Program-made: the position numbers and the translations under genes
Part shown: one piece after another, positions 1 to 5,594 of the stretch
How positions within the stretch are numbered: position 1 is the first letter of the stretch
Layout of the letters: each line of letters opens with the position of its first letter
Assembly: GCA_007123985.1 (NCBI GenBank)
Contig: SLGA01000262.1
Location: 1-9,608 of the forward strand
Reading direction: 5' to 3'
DNA length: 9,608 nt
Source: Balneolaceae bacterium
GTDB taxonomy: Bacteria; Bacteroidota; Rhodothermia; Balneolales; Balneolaceae
Notes under the pieces: model-generated
The model's database searches: none
Told to the model about the DNA's origin: nothing
What the model saw: the letters and a program-made list of their open reading frames with translations, nothing else

Positions 1-29
1 AAAAAAGCCGCAAACATCCAATTTAAATG

Positions 30-38
30 TGTGGATAA
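30..38 (-). promoter_or_regulatory. DnaA box 1 (perfect)
   Basis: TGTGGATAA on the plus strand is TTATCCACA on the minus strand, an exact consensus match. It forms a close pair with the near-box at 41-49. Confidence 0.75.
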
Positions 39-40
39 CT

Positions 41-49
41 TGTGGAAAA
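41..49 (-). promoter_or_regulatory. DnaA box, one mismatch
   Basis: TGTGGAAAA reads TTTTCCACA on the minus strand, one base away from the consensus. It sits head-to-tail with box 1, separated by 2 nt, a spacing compatible with cooperative binding on the same helix face. Confidence 0.5.
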
Positions 50-140
50 GTTTTTTATTTCGGCCTGCTTTTTATGGATCAATGTTAAAACAGTGTTATC
101 GAATTGTTATGGGCTGTCAAGTGAAATTTTACAATTCTTG

Positions 141-154
141 TATATAATATATAA
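141..154. other. AT-only tract, possible unwinding element or -10 region
   Basis: Fourteen consecutive A/T bases contain TATAAT at 143-148. It lies between DnaA boxes 1 and 2. As a dnaA promoter it lacks a convincing -35 hexamer at normal spacing (GTGAAA-like bases at 121-126), so a DNA unwinding role is equally possible. Confidence 0.35.
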
Positions 155-191
155 ACCATTGCAGCCCATGAGTTTTACAGGTTTATAGAAA

Positions 192-200
192 TGTGGATAA
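192..200 (-). promoter_or_regulatory. DnaA box 2 (perfect)
   Basis: Exact TGTGGATAA, followed by CTT as in box 1. Same orientation as the other two perfect boxes. Confidence 0.75.
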
Positions 201-288
201 CTTTACGAAAACAGCGAAATATTTTTTTGATTTGTGCAGTAGAAATTCTCATTTTGGTCAGAGAATAAATGAATGTCCATAGTTTGTT

Positions 289-297
289 TGTGGATAA
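289..297 (-). promoter_or_regulatory. DnaA box 3 (perfect)
   Basis: Exact TGTGGATAA, ending 48 nt before the proposed dnaA start codon. This is close enough to the gene to act in DnaA autoregulation. Confidence 0.75.
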
Positions 298-329
298 CTA
301 AGGGATACTGCTAACTTTTTTAACGTTTT

Positions 330-335
330 GGGAGG
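330..335 (+). promoter_or_regulatory. Ribosome binding site deciding the dnaA start
   Basis: GGGAGG is followed by 10 nt and then TTG at 346. It overlaps the upstream in-frame TTG at 328, which therefore makes a poor start. Most other genes here lack a comparable Shine-Dalgarno site. Confidence 0.65.
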
Positions 336-345
336 CATCGCAACG

Positions 346-1791
346 TTGAATCAATCAACTGCCGAGTCTGCATGGAATGAATGTTTAGAAATCATTCAGG
401 ATAACATCAGCTATCAAAAATATAAATCGTGGTTTGAACCGATTAAACCGGTTAAAATCGAAGGGGAAACTTTAACTATACAAGTACCCAGCCAGTTTTG
501 GTACGAATGGCTTGAAGAGCACTACTATAACATGCTCCGAACTACCATTGCAAAAGTTCTGGGTAATGAAGGCAAACTTGAGTACTCAGTTCTTGTGGAG
601 AGATCCGATCGTATTGAAGATAACCGCTCTATCCGCCTCCCTCAAAGGCCAATGCCTCCGCAAAAGCCGCAGGAGATGAATACCTTCACAGATTACCATC
701 CCGGTAAGATTGAAAATCCATTTGTGATACCCGGCATTCGAAAAACCAATATTGATTCAAACCTGAACAGTAACTACGTATTCGAACGCTATATTGAGGG
801 GGACTGTAACCGCCTGGCACGGTCAGCAGCTATGGCCATCGCTGATAATCCCGGCAGCAACTCATTTAACCCGCTTTTTGTATATGGCGGAACAGGATTG
901 GGTAAAACGCACCTTGTACAAAGCATTGGCAATAAGATAAAACAGCAGTTTGGTGATGAAAAAGCTGTGCTCTATGTCTCATCAGAAACATTTACAAACG
1001 AATTTGTTCAGGCAATTCGTAACAACCGTGCAAGCGAGTTCTCCATTTTCTATCGAAACATAGATGTTCTTATTGTTGATGATATTCAATTTTTTAGCGG
1101 CAAAGAGAAAACCCAGGAAGAGTTCTTCCATATTTTTAATGCACTCCACCAGGATGGCAAACAGATTATCCTGAGCAGCGATCGCCCGCCAAAAGATATC
1201 CCCGATATTGAAGAGCGCCTTATATCCAGATTCAGCTGGGGCTTAAGTGCCGATCTGCAGATTCCTGAATATGAAACACGGTACGCCATTCTCGAACGAA
1301 AAGCAGGTGATAACGGAATTTCACTAAATCCGGAAATCATCGAATTTATTGCATACAATTTTAAATCGAATGTGCGGGATCTTGAGGGTGCCATCATCAA
1401 ACTGCTTGCAACCGCATCGCTCAAACATGTGGATGAGATCGACCTGCAAATGGCAAAAACTGTGCTTAAAGACATGGTGAAAAGCTCTAACACACAAATC
1501 TCAATTGAATTTATTCAGAACTACGTATGCGATTACTTTGGAATCGACACAAATAAAGTTCGCGAAAAAACGCGTAAACAGGAGATTGTGGAAGCCCGGC
1601 AGATTGCCATGTATCTTGCCAAGAAATACACCAAATCAAGCCTCAAAACAATTGGCTTGCAGTTTGGAGGCAGAGATCATTCCACAGTAATCCACGCTAT
1701 TTCCACAGTGGATGAGCGCCTATCAACAAGCCCTAAGCACAAACGCATGCTGAAAGAGCTTGAGCAAAAAATTGAAGTAGCCACCCTTTAA
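346..1791 (+). CDS. dnaA: Chromosomal replication initiator DnaA
   Basis: DnaA is the AAA+ ATPase that binds DnaA boxes, melts the origin and loads the replicative helicase. With the TTG start at 346 the protein has 481 residues, a normal length. Domain I spans about 1-85, followed by a short proline-rich linker to about 125. The AAA+ domain III follows, with Walker A GGTGLGKTH at 181-189, Walker B LIVDDIQF with the two Asp at 245-246, a probable arginine finger in ISRFSWG (R295), and sensor II NVRDLEG (R344). The C-terminal DNA-binding domain IV carries the DnaA signature GGRDHSTVIHA at 441-451, which reads the boxes found upstream. No in-frame ATG occurs near the N-terminus; TTG 346 is chosen over TTG 328 because GGGAGG at 330-335 sits properly before it. 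Autoregulation through the upstream boxes is likely. The identification is secure; the start is less so. Confidence 0.97.
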   Translation: MNQSTAESAWNECLEIIQDNISYQKYKSWFEPIKPVKIEGETLTIQVPSQFWYEWLEEHYYNMLRTTIAKVLGNEGKLEYSVLVERSDRIEDNRSIRLPQRPMPPQKPQEMNTFTDYHPGKIENPFVIPGIRKTNIDSNLNSNYVFERYIEGDCNRLARSAAMAIADNPGSNSFNPLFVYGGTGLGKTHLVQSIGNKIKQQFGDEKAVLYVSSETFTNEFVQAIRNNRASEFSIFYRNIDVLIVDDIQFFSGKEKTQEEFFHIFNALHQDGKQIILSSDRPPKDIPDIEERLISRFSWGLSADLQIPEYETRYAILERKAGDNGISLNPEIIEFIAYNFKSNVRDLEGAIIKLLATASLKHVDEIDLQMAKTVLKDMVKSSNTQISIEFIQNYVCDYFGIDTNKVREKTRKQEIVEARQIAMYLAKKYTKSSLKTIGLQFGGRDHSTVIHAISTVDERLSTSPKHKRMLKELEQKIEVATL

Positions 1792-1873
1792 TCTTTCTTT
1801 GCCAACAAGCATATTGCTCTTCCGGTATATTGGGATTATTCCATGTTTGTGACCAATCTTCTGCCTATTTTTA

Positions 1874-2260
1874 GTGGTTAAAGAACCCAAACTATTTTCT
1901 TTGGATAAAATCACAATAAAAGCACTCAAATTCAGAGGCAAACACGGCTATTACGAACGTGAACGCAAGGAAGGAAACGACTTTGAACTGGATGTATCTG
2001 CCTGGGGCAACTTTAGAAAAGCTATTGAAAACGATCAATTAGACAAAACCTTTAACTACGAACTTGTTGAAATTGCAGCGCTATCTGTACTTCACGGCCC
2101 ACCCGAAAAGCTAATTGAAACGATGTGCGCAAAGATTGGTGACGAACTTTTTGAAAAAGCTGATTCCGTAAAAAAACTTACCGTAACCCTGAGAAAATTG
2201 AACCCGCCTATCACCGTACCGGCCAGCTACGCCGAAATAACCATGACATGGAAAAGGTAA
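1874..2260 (+). CDS. folB: Dihydroneopterin aldolase FolB
   Basis: FolB cleaves 7,8-dihydroneopterin to 6-hydroxymethyl-7,8-dihydropterin and glycolaldehyde in cytosolic tetrahydrofolate synthesis. The protein is 128 residues from GTG 1874, with the small T-fold of the family. Visible family features are RGKHGYYERE (21-30) with the conserved Glu, the Tyr of TFNYELV (Y62), a pterin-anchoring Glu in LIETMCAKIG (E82), and the catalytic-type Lys in LRKLNPPI (K108). Neither start has a Shine-Dalgarno site. An in-frame TTG at 1901 would give a 119-residue protein starting MDKITIKALKFRG, which resembles typical FolB N-termini, so the first nine residues are doubtful. The last 13 nt overlap folK, which performs the next step on its product, implying translational coupling. 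dnaA ends 82 nt upstream, and I see no clear terminator or promoter between. Confidence 0.92.
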   Translation: MVKEPKLFSLDKITIKALKFRGKHGYYERERKEGNDFELDVSAWGNFRKAIENDQLDKTFNYELVEIAALSVLHGPPEKLIETMCAKIGDELFEKADSVKKLTVTLRKLNPPITVPASYAEITMTWKR

Positions 2261-2736
2261 TAATAGCAGTAGGCAGCAACCTTGGAGACCGGCTTAATAT
2301 GCTTCGGCGAGCCAGTAAGTTTCTTGAATCCCTTTCTGAAACTCCGGTTAAAAAAGCATCTGTTTGGGAATCGGAACCGGTGGGAGCCGCAAAATATACG
2401 TTTTATAACAGCGCAGCAGAAATATCAACGGAACTGCAGCCACTGCACCTGCTGGAACGCTTAAAAGAATTTGAACAAACATGTGGCAGGGATAAAAATC
2501 CCGAACGCTGGGCACCGCGCATTCTTGATCTTGATATTATTCTTTACGGTAACTTGGTGATTCAGAATGATACTCTTATTATTCCTCATCAGGAATATAA
2601 AAACCGCCGATTTGTACTCTGTCCACTGCAGGAAATCAGCCAGCTTTTTAAAGATCCAACATCCGGTATGTATATTGAGGAAATGATTCAACACGCTCCG
2701 GTAATTCAAATCAGAAAAACAGAGTTAATCTGGTAA
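2248..2736 (+). CDS. folK: HPPK, 6-hydroxymethyldihydropterin pyrophosphokinase
   Basis: FolK transfers pyrophosphate from ATP to 6-hydroxymethyl-7,8-dihydropterin, giving the substrate that dihydropteroate synthase joins to p-aminobenzoate. The protein has 162 residues, normal for a single-domain HPPK. It opens with the family's VGSNLGDR (8-15), has the pterin-binding FYNSAAEI (52-59), and carries the signature RWAPRILDLDIILYG (87-101), whose two Asp bind the Mg-ATP ions. IPHQEYKNRRFVLCPL (112-127) matches the conserved C-terminal segment. It overlaps the end of folB by 13 nt, so the two consecutive pathway enzymes are probably made together. The deoxynucleoside kinase starts 36 nt after its stop. 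Confidence 0.95.
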   Translation: MEKVIIAVGSNLGDRLNMLRRASKFLESLSETPVKKASVWESEPVGAAKYTFYNSAAEISTELQPLHLLERLKEFEQTCGRDKNPERWAPRILDLDIILYGNLVIQNDTLIIPHQEYKNRRFVLCPLQEISQLFKDPTSGMYIEEMIQHAPVIQIRKTELIW

Positions 2737-2772
2737 ACATAATGATGGTTAGAAGCTGAATTCAATTAAATC

Positions 2773-3417
2773 ATGCGAAATCAATTTGATTTTATAGCCA
2801 TAGAAGGAGTTATCGGTGCGGGAAAAACCACTCTGGCTTCGCTGTTGGCAGAGCGCAATCGTGCAAGGTTGGTGCTAGAGCAGTTTGAAGAGAATCCATT
2901 TTTGCCAAAATTTTATGAAGATCGAAAGCGGTTTGCCTTCCAGACACAACTGGCGTTTCTCGCAAGCCGGTTTAAACAACAGCAAGTAATGACCAATCGG
3001 GATCTGTTTGATGAGTTTGTAATATCAGACTATATGTTTGAAAAAGACCGCATTTTTGCTCGGCTCAATCTCGATGAAGATGAACTTGCACTCTACGATA
3101 ACATCTACGGAATTATGACCGGGATTTCTGCAAAGCCGGATCTTGTTATCTATCTGCAAAGTACTGTAGATCGCCTCTTGAACAATATCGACAAGCGCGG
3201 GCGCGATTATGAGCGTCACATCACACCGGATTATCTGCAAGAACTCAGCGAGGCATACAACCAGTTTTTTTACCATTACAATAAAGCACCGTTAATGATC
3301 ATTAATTCAACAGAGATCGATTTTGTGAACAACACCGAGCATCTTGCCTATATAGAGGAACAGATTTTTGAACAGCCCATACGAAGTAATACACATATTC
3401 ATATTATCCCCGATTAA
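2773..3417 (+). CDS. Deoxynucleoside kinase (dAK/dGK type)
   Basis: This enzyme phosphorylates salvaged deoxynucleosides to their 5'-monophosphates using a nucleoside triphosphate. The 214-residue protein has the P-loop EGVIGAGKTT at 11-20, a substrate-side segment LEQFEENPFLPKFYED (35-50) with the EENP(F/Y)L pattern of bacterial deoxyadenosine/deoxyguanosine kinases, SDYMFEKDRIFA (85-96) in place of the eukaryotic DRS motif, and the arginine-rich LID RGRDYERHI (142-150). The sequence alone does not settle base preference (dA, dG or dC), so no symbol is given. It sits 36 nt after folK, and its TAA is followed immediately, with no gap, by the next ATG. Placement beside folate genes and dnaA is consistent with nucleotide supply for DNA synthesis. 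Confidence 0.9.
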   Translation: MRNQFDFIAIEGVIGAGKTTLASLLAERNRARLVLEQFEENPFLPKFYEDRKRFAFQTQLAFLASRFKQQQVMTNRDLFDEFVISDYMFEKDRIFARLNLDEDELALYDNIYGIMTGISAKPDLVIYLQSTVDRLLNNIDKRGRDYERHITPDYLQELSEAYNQFFYHYNKAPLMIINSTEIDFVNNTEHLAYIEEQIFEQPIRSNTHIHIIPD

Positions 3418-3639
3418 ATGATACGCTGGCTACTTATAGCACTCTTTATATTTATTATCCTGCGTTTGATACGCGGCCCTAAGAATAGAAAACGCCCTGC
3501 ATTTCGGTTTCATTTCGGAAACATGCAGCGCGGAGAAAATGGCGGCAGATCATCCCGGAATAAACCAAAACTGGATGAAATTGAAGAGGCAGAATTTGAA
3601 GATATAACAGAAAAAGTAAACAAAGAGAACAATTCATGA
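3418..3639 (+). CDS. Small single-pass membrane protein, unknown function
   Basis: A 73-residue protein begins with a strongly hydrophobic segment (about residues 3-17) followed by a basic stretch (RLIRGPKNRKR, 16-26). This is the layout of an N-terminal membrane anchor with a cytoplasmic tail. The tail holds FHFGN (31-35), a polar linker, then an acidic motif IEEAEFEDIT (55-64) near the C-terminus. The hydrophobic start, positive patch and terminal aromatic/acidic motif recall the small Bacteroidota DUF4834 proteins; this is from memory and not verified. It starts directly on the base after the kinase stop and overlaps the TPR gene by 4 nt (ATGA), so it is almost certainly a real translated gene of this transcript. 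I do not know its function. Confidence 0.75.
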   Translation: MIRWLLIALFIFIILRLIRGPKNRKRPAFRFHFGNMQRGENGGRSSRNKPKLDEIEEAEFEDITEKVNKENNS

Positions 3640-4178
3640 GCTTTGAAGAAACGCATAAAGAAGGGTACGAACTGCTTCACGAAAAAGACCTCGACAGCAG
3701 CCTCGATGTAGCCCGAAAACTGCAAAAAATGAAACCTGAAGCCCCCGAAGGGTTTACGCTCGAAGCCGAAGTAATGCAAAAACTGAACCAGTGGGATGCA
3801 AGCATAACATCACTCAATGAAGCCATTGAGCTGGATGCTGAGTCGGGCAGGCTGTACAACCTCCGCGGATATGCATTTTTAAACAAAGATGAGCTCGAAA
3901 AAGCCAAAAAAGACTTCGACAGAGCCATTTCCCTCGATAACCTATCCTCTGCACACCGCAATCTGGTTTTGTATAAACTGATGACAGGCAAAGGCCAGGA
4001 GGCGATATCCTACCTTCTCGACAGAATCCGTACTGAACCCAGAGATGTTGAAAACTGGATTTTAATGGGCGACCTGATGAAAAAAGGCGGACACGATGAA
4101 AAGGCAAAAACCTACTACGAGCAAGCTCTCAAAATGGATCCCGGAAATGAGTATGTAAGGGAGCTACTCGGAAATTAA
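3636..4178 (+). CDS. Tetratricopeptide repeat protein
   Basis: A 180-residue protein is made almost entirely of TPR helical hairpins, at roughly 2-34 (degenerate), 36-69, 70-103, 104-137 and 138-171. The best units are 70-103 (LYNLRGYAFLNKDELEKAKK, then DFDRAISLD) and 138-171 (GDLMKKGGHDEKAKTYYEQA, then LKMDP), each with the small-residue and terminal Pro/Asp pattern of the family. I see no signal peptide, membrane segment or catalytic domain, so it is probably a cytoplasmic adaptor. Its start overlaps the stop of the small membrane protein by 4 nt, which makes that protein an obvious candidate partner. It is the last gene of the plus-strand run; the convergent monooxygenase stop lies 49 nt beyond. 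The partner and process are unknown. Confidence 0.85.
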   Translation: MSFEETHKEGYELLHEKDLDSSLDVARKLQKMKPEAPEGFTLEAEVMQKLNQWDASITSLNEAIELDAESGRLYNLRGYAFLNKDELEKAKKDFDRAISLDNLSSAHRNLVLYKLMTGKGQEAISYLLDRIRTEPRDVENWILMGDLMKKGGHDEKAKTYYEQALKMDPGNEYVRELLGN

Positions 4179-4227
4179 AATTGTATCATTTTCCAATCCC
4201 TGTTTTTGCAGATTGATGGATAGGGTA

Positions 4228-5370
4228 TCAAATCCTGTCCAGGTAACTCAAATCATTCAGGAAGGCTTCCTGCCGGCGTATGAAATACTCGGGAGCGCGG
4301 GTTAATGCCAGCCGGAAACCGTAGTGGAACAGTGGGTTTTTGGAGTGAGACGCTTTTCCGAACTGCCAGGAGTCGGCTACGATTTTCATTACTTTTTTTT
4401 GCCGTAGTTGTTGATAGCGCCGGCAGGCAATTTGAAAATCATCGGGGTATTTTTTAAGTAATTTTGCCAGGCACCAGGCATCTTCTATAGCCTGGCATCC
4501 GCCTTGTGCCAGGTTCGGGGTGGTGGCATGGATGGAGTCCCCCAGGAATAACACCCTGTTTTTGTACCATGGCCGTTTTTGTGTGCCGATGTCGGCCATA
4601 TCGTTTCGCAATACCGGGCCTGATGTACGGATCAGCTCTTTAAGATCGGGATGGAAGTTTTGAAACAGATCAAGCAGCTCATCAATAATGGTTTTCGGGT
4701 TATCTTCGCCACCGGGCGGGGCCGGTTTCACGCCCAGCCAGAACGATTGGTTGTTTTCGTAGGGAAGAGCCAAAAAGCGCAGCCTCTCATCCCAAATTTC
4801 CAGATAGGAATCCCGGAATTCATCGGGTAATGGGGCATCAGAAATTCCGCGCCAAATTGTTTGATTGATATAGCGTATGGGTATGCCAGGCAATAGCTGC
4901 TGCCGTATTACGGATTTGATACCATCTGCCGCAACGGTAACCGGGGCAGTTAGTTTAGTTCCGTCATCAAACCGGAGTATGCTCTCATCTTGCAGTGCAT
5001 CAACAGAAACTATTTTTTTAGAAAGGTGGATGCTGCCGGCCGGAAGTGTATGTTTCAGAATGTCGATCAGCCGCGCCCTATGGATTACGATCATTTCGGA
5101 TGCAGCCTCAATGGTTCGGCGAATATTGAGCTGTTTGTCGGGCATGTGAACCCGCTTCAGGTGGGTTCCTTTTTCCCGCAGCAAACCGGCCAGCCCGAGT
5201 TTTTCTAACAGCCTGATGGGCGCCTCCGATAAACCGATCCCCGCTCCCACGTCGCTAAGCTCCGGGGCCTGTTCATACAGCTCGAAGGGAATATTGTGAT
5301 GCTGAAGGGCATTGGCGAGGGTCAATCCACCGATCCCTCCTCCAATAATCGTAACCGGTGTGGGTTGCAT
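4228..5370 (-). CDS. FAD-dependent monooxygenase (group A, UbiH/TetX/HpxO-like fold)
   Basis: The 380-residue protein has the three fingerprints of single-component flavin hydroxylases. These are the N-terminal dinucleotide fold IIGGGIGGLTLANAL (8-22) with the ribose-binding Glu at the end of strand 2 (E33), the DG motif VTVAADGIKSVIR (144-156), and the GD motif FLGDSIHATTPNLAQGGCQA (275-294) that contacts FAD. R100 in HRARLIDIL matches the conserved FAD-contacting Arg. Such enzymes use NAD(P)H and O2 to hydroxylate or epoxidise aromatic or polyene substrates; the substrate cannot be told from sequence. No biosynthetic or catabolic partner is nearby, and topA lies 224 nt upstream on the same strand. 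Two sampled 60-base rows (4501-4560, 4681-4740) are 58-60% GC against 38% in one dnaA row, but a topA row reaches 57%, so this is not good evidence of transfer. No clear ribosome binding site is seen. Confidence 0.88.
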   Translation of the reverse strand: MQPTPVTIIGGGIGGLTLANALQHHNIPFELYEQAPELSDVGAGIGLSEAPIRLLEKLGLAGLLREKGTHLKRVHMPDKQLNIRRTIEAASEMIVIHRARLIDILKHTLPAGSIHLSKKIVSVDALQDESILRFDDGTKLTAPVTVAADGIKSVIRQQLLPGIPIRYINQTIWRGISDAPLPDEFRDSYLEIWDERLRFLALPYENNQSFWLGVKPAPPGGEDNPKTIIDELLDLFQNFHPDLKELIRTSGPVLRNDMADIGTQKRPWYKNRVLFLGDSIHATTPNLAQGGCQAIEDAWCLAKLLKKYPDDFQIACRRYQQLRQKKVMKIVADSWQFGKASHSKNPLFHYGFRLALTRAPEYFIRRQEAFLNDLSYLDRI

Positions 5371-5494
5371 AGGGTTTATTGTTGTTACGTTGTCAAAATT
5401 CGCTATGAATATACACGCAGCTGCAGGCTGAATCTCTTTTAGGATGCTTTACGAGTCCCAAAGTGTATTTTTCAAACCATTGTTACTACTGTGC

Positions 5495-5510
5495 GTTCAA
5501 AAAATTGAAC
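5495..5510. repeat. Perfect 6-bp hairpin GTTCAA-AAAA-TTGAAC
   Basis: GTTCAA (5495-5500) and TTGAAC (5505-5510) are perfect inverted repeats around four A. The site is in the topA-monooxygenase gap, 125 nt before the monooxygenase start. It could be an operator half-site pair or, read on the minus strand, part of a topA terminator with the T run in the loop. Confidence 0.5.
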
Positions 5511-5514
5511 GGGA

Positions 5515-5554
5515 GCATTCAATAAACCCGGATGCATCGTCTGTTTATTGATGC
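5515..5554. repeat. Long imperfect hairpin downstream of topA
   Basis: GCAT (5515-5518) and CAATAAAC (5520-5527) pair with GTTTATTG (5543-5550) and ATGC (5551-5554). This gives 12 paired bases with one bulged T (5519) and a 15-nt loop. The loop holds the 8-bp palindrome GATGCATC (5531-5538), whose TGCATC (5533-5538) can instead pair with GATGCA (5550-5555), so two exclusive folds exist. It begins 40 nt past the topA stop on the minus strand. It may be a terminator or mRNA 3'-end structure, although no T tract follows immediately. Confidence 0.5.
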
Positions 5555-5594
5555 AGCTTCTACCCTGTAATGAAATCTATACGATATTTATTAT

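Larger units (their letters stand above)
1..345. other. oriC: Candidate oriC / dnaA regulatory region
   Basis: This is non-coding, AT-rich DNA directly before dnaA. Perfect DnaA boxes TGTGGATAA (reverse complement of TTATCCACA) lie at 30-38, 192-200 and 289-297, all in the same orientation and each followed by CT. A one-mismatch box, TGTGGAAAA, lies at 41-49, 11 nt from the first, which is about one helical turn. A 14-bp run of only A and T at 141-154 could be an unwinding element or a promoter -10 region. Box clusters plus an AT-rich element next to dnaA are the classic bacterial origin layout, and the same boxes commonly mediate DnaA autoregulation. In Bacteroidota the origin is not always beside dnaA, so oriC identity is an inference. 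The region may continue left of the window. Confidence 0.55.

Noticed and set aside
328..345. Upstream TTG (328) as the dnaA start
   Set aside because: It overlaps the GGGAGG ribosome binding site, and the added residues (MGGIAT) look like a translated Shine-Dalgarno region.
1428..1436. DnaA-box-like TGTGGATGA inside dnaA
   Set aside because: It has one mismatch and lies inside coding sequence with no cluster nearby; it is fully explained by the DnaA codons.
1086..1493. 135-codon minus-strand frame inside dnaA
   Set aside because: It lies opposite the conserved AAA+ region of DnaA, has low-complexity Ser-rich content, and matches no family I recognise.
4217..4241. Hairpin TGGATAGG/CCTGTCCA between the convergent genes as a terminator
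   Set aside because: The stem needs a G-U pair on the plus strand, neither side is followed by a T tract, and it overlaps the monooxygenase stop region.
5368..5396. TTGACA (5396 to 5391, minus strand) as the monooxygenase -35
   Set aside because: At normal spacing its -10 would fall on the start codon, and no TATAAT-like hexamer is there.
5417..5424. Palindrome GCAGCTGC in the topA-monooxygenase gap
   Set aside because: An isolated 8-bp palindrome with no flanking structure is expected by chance.
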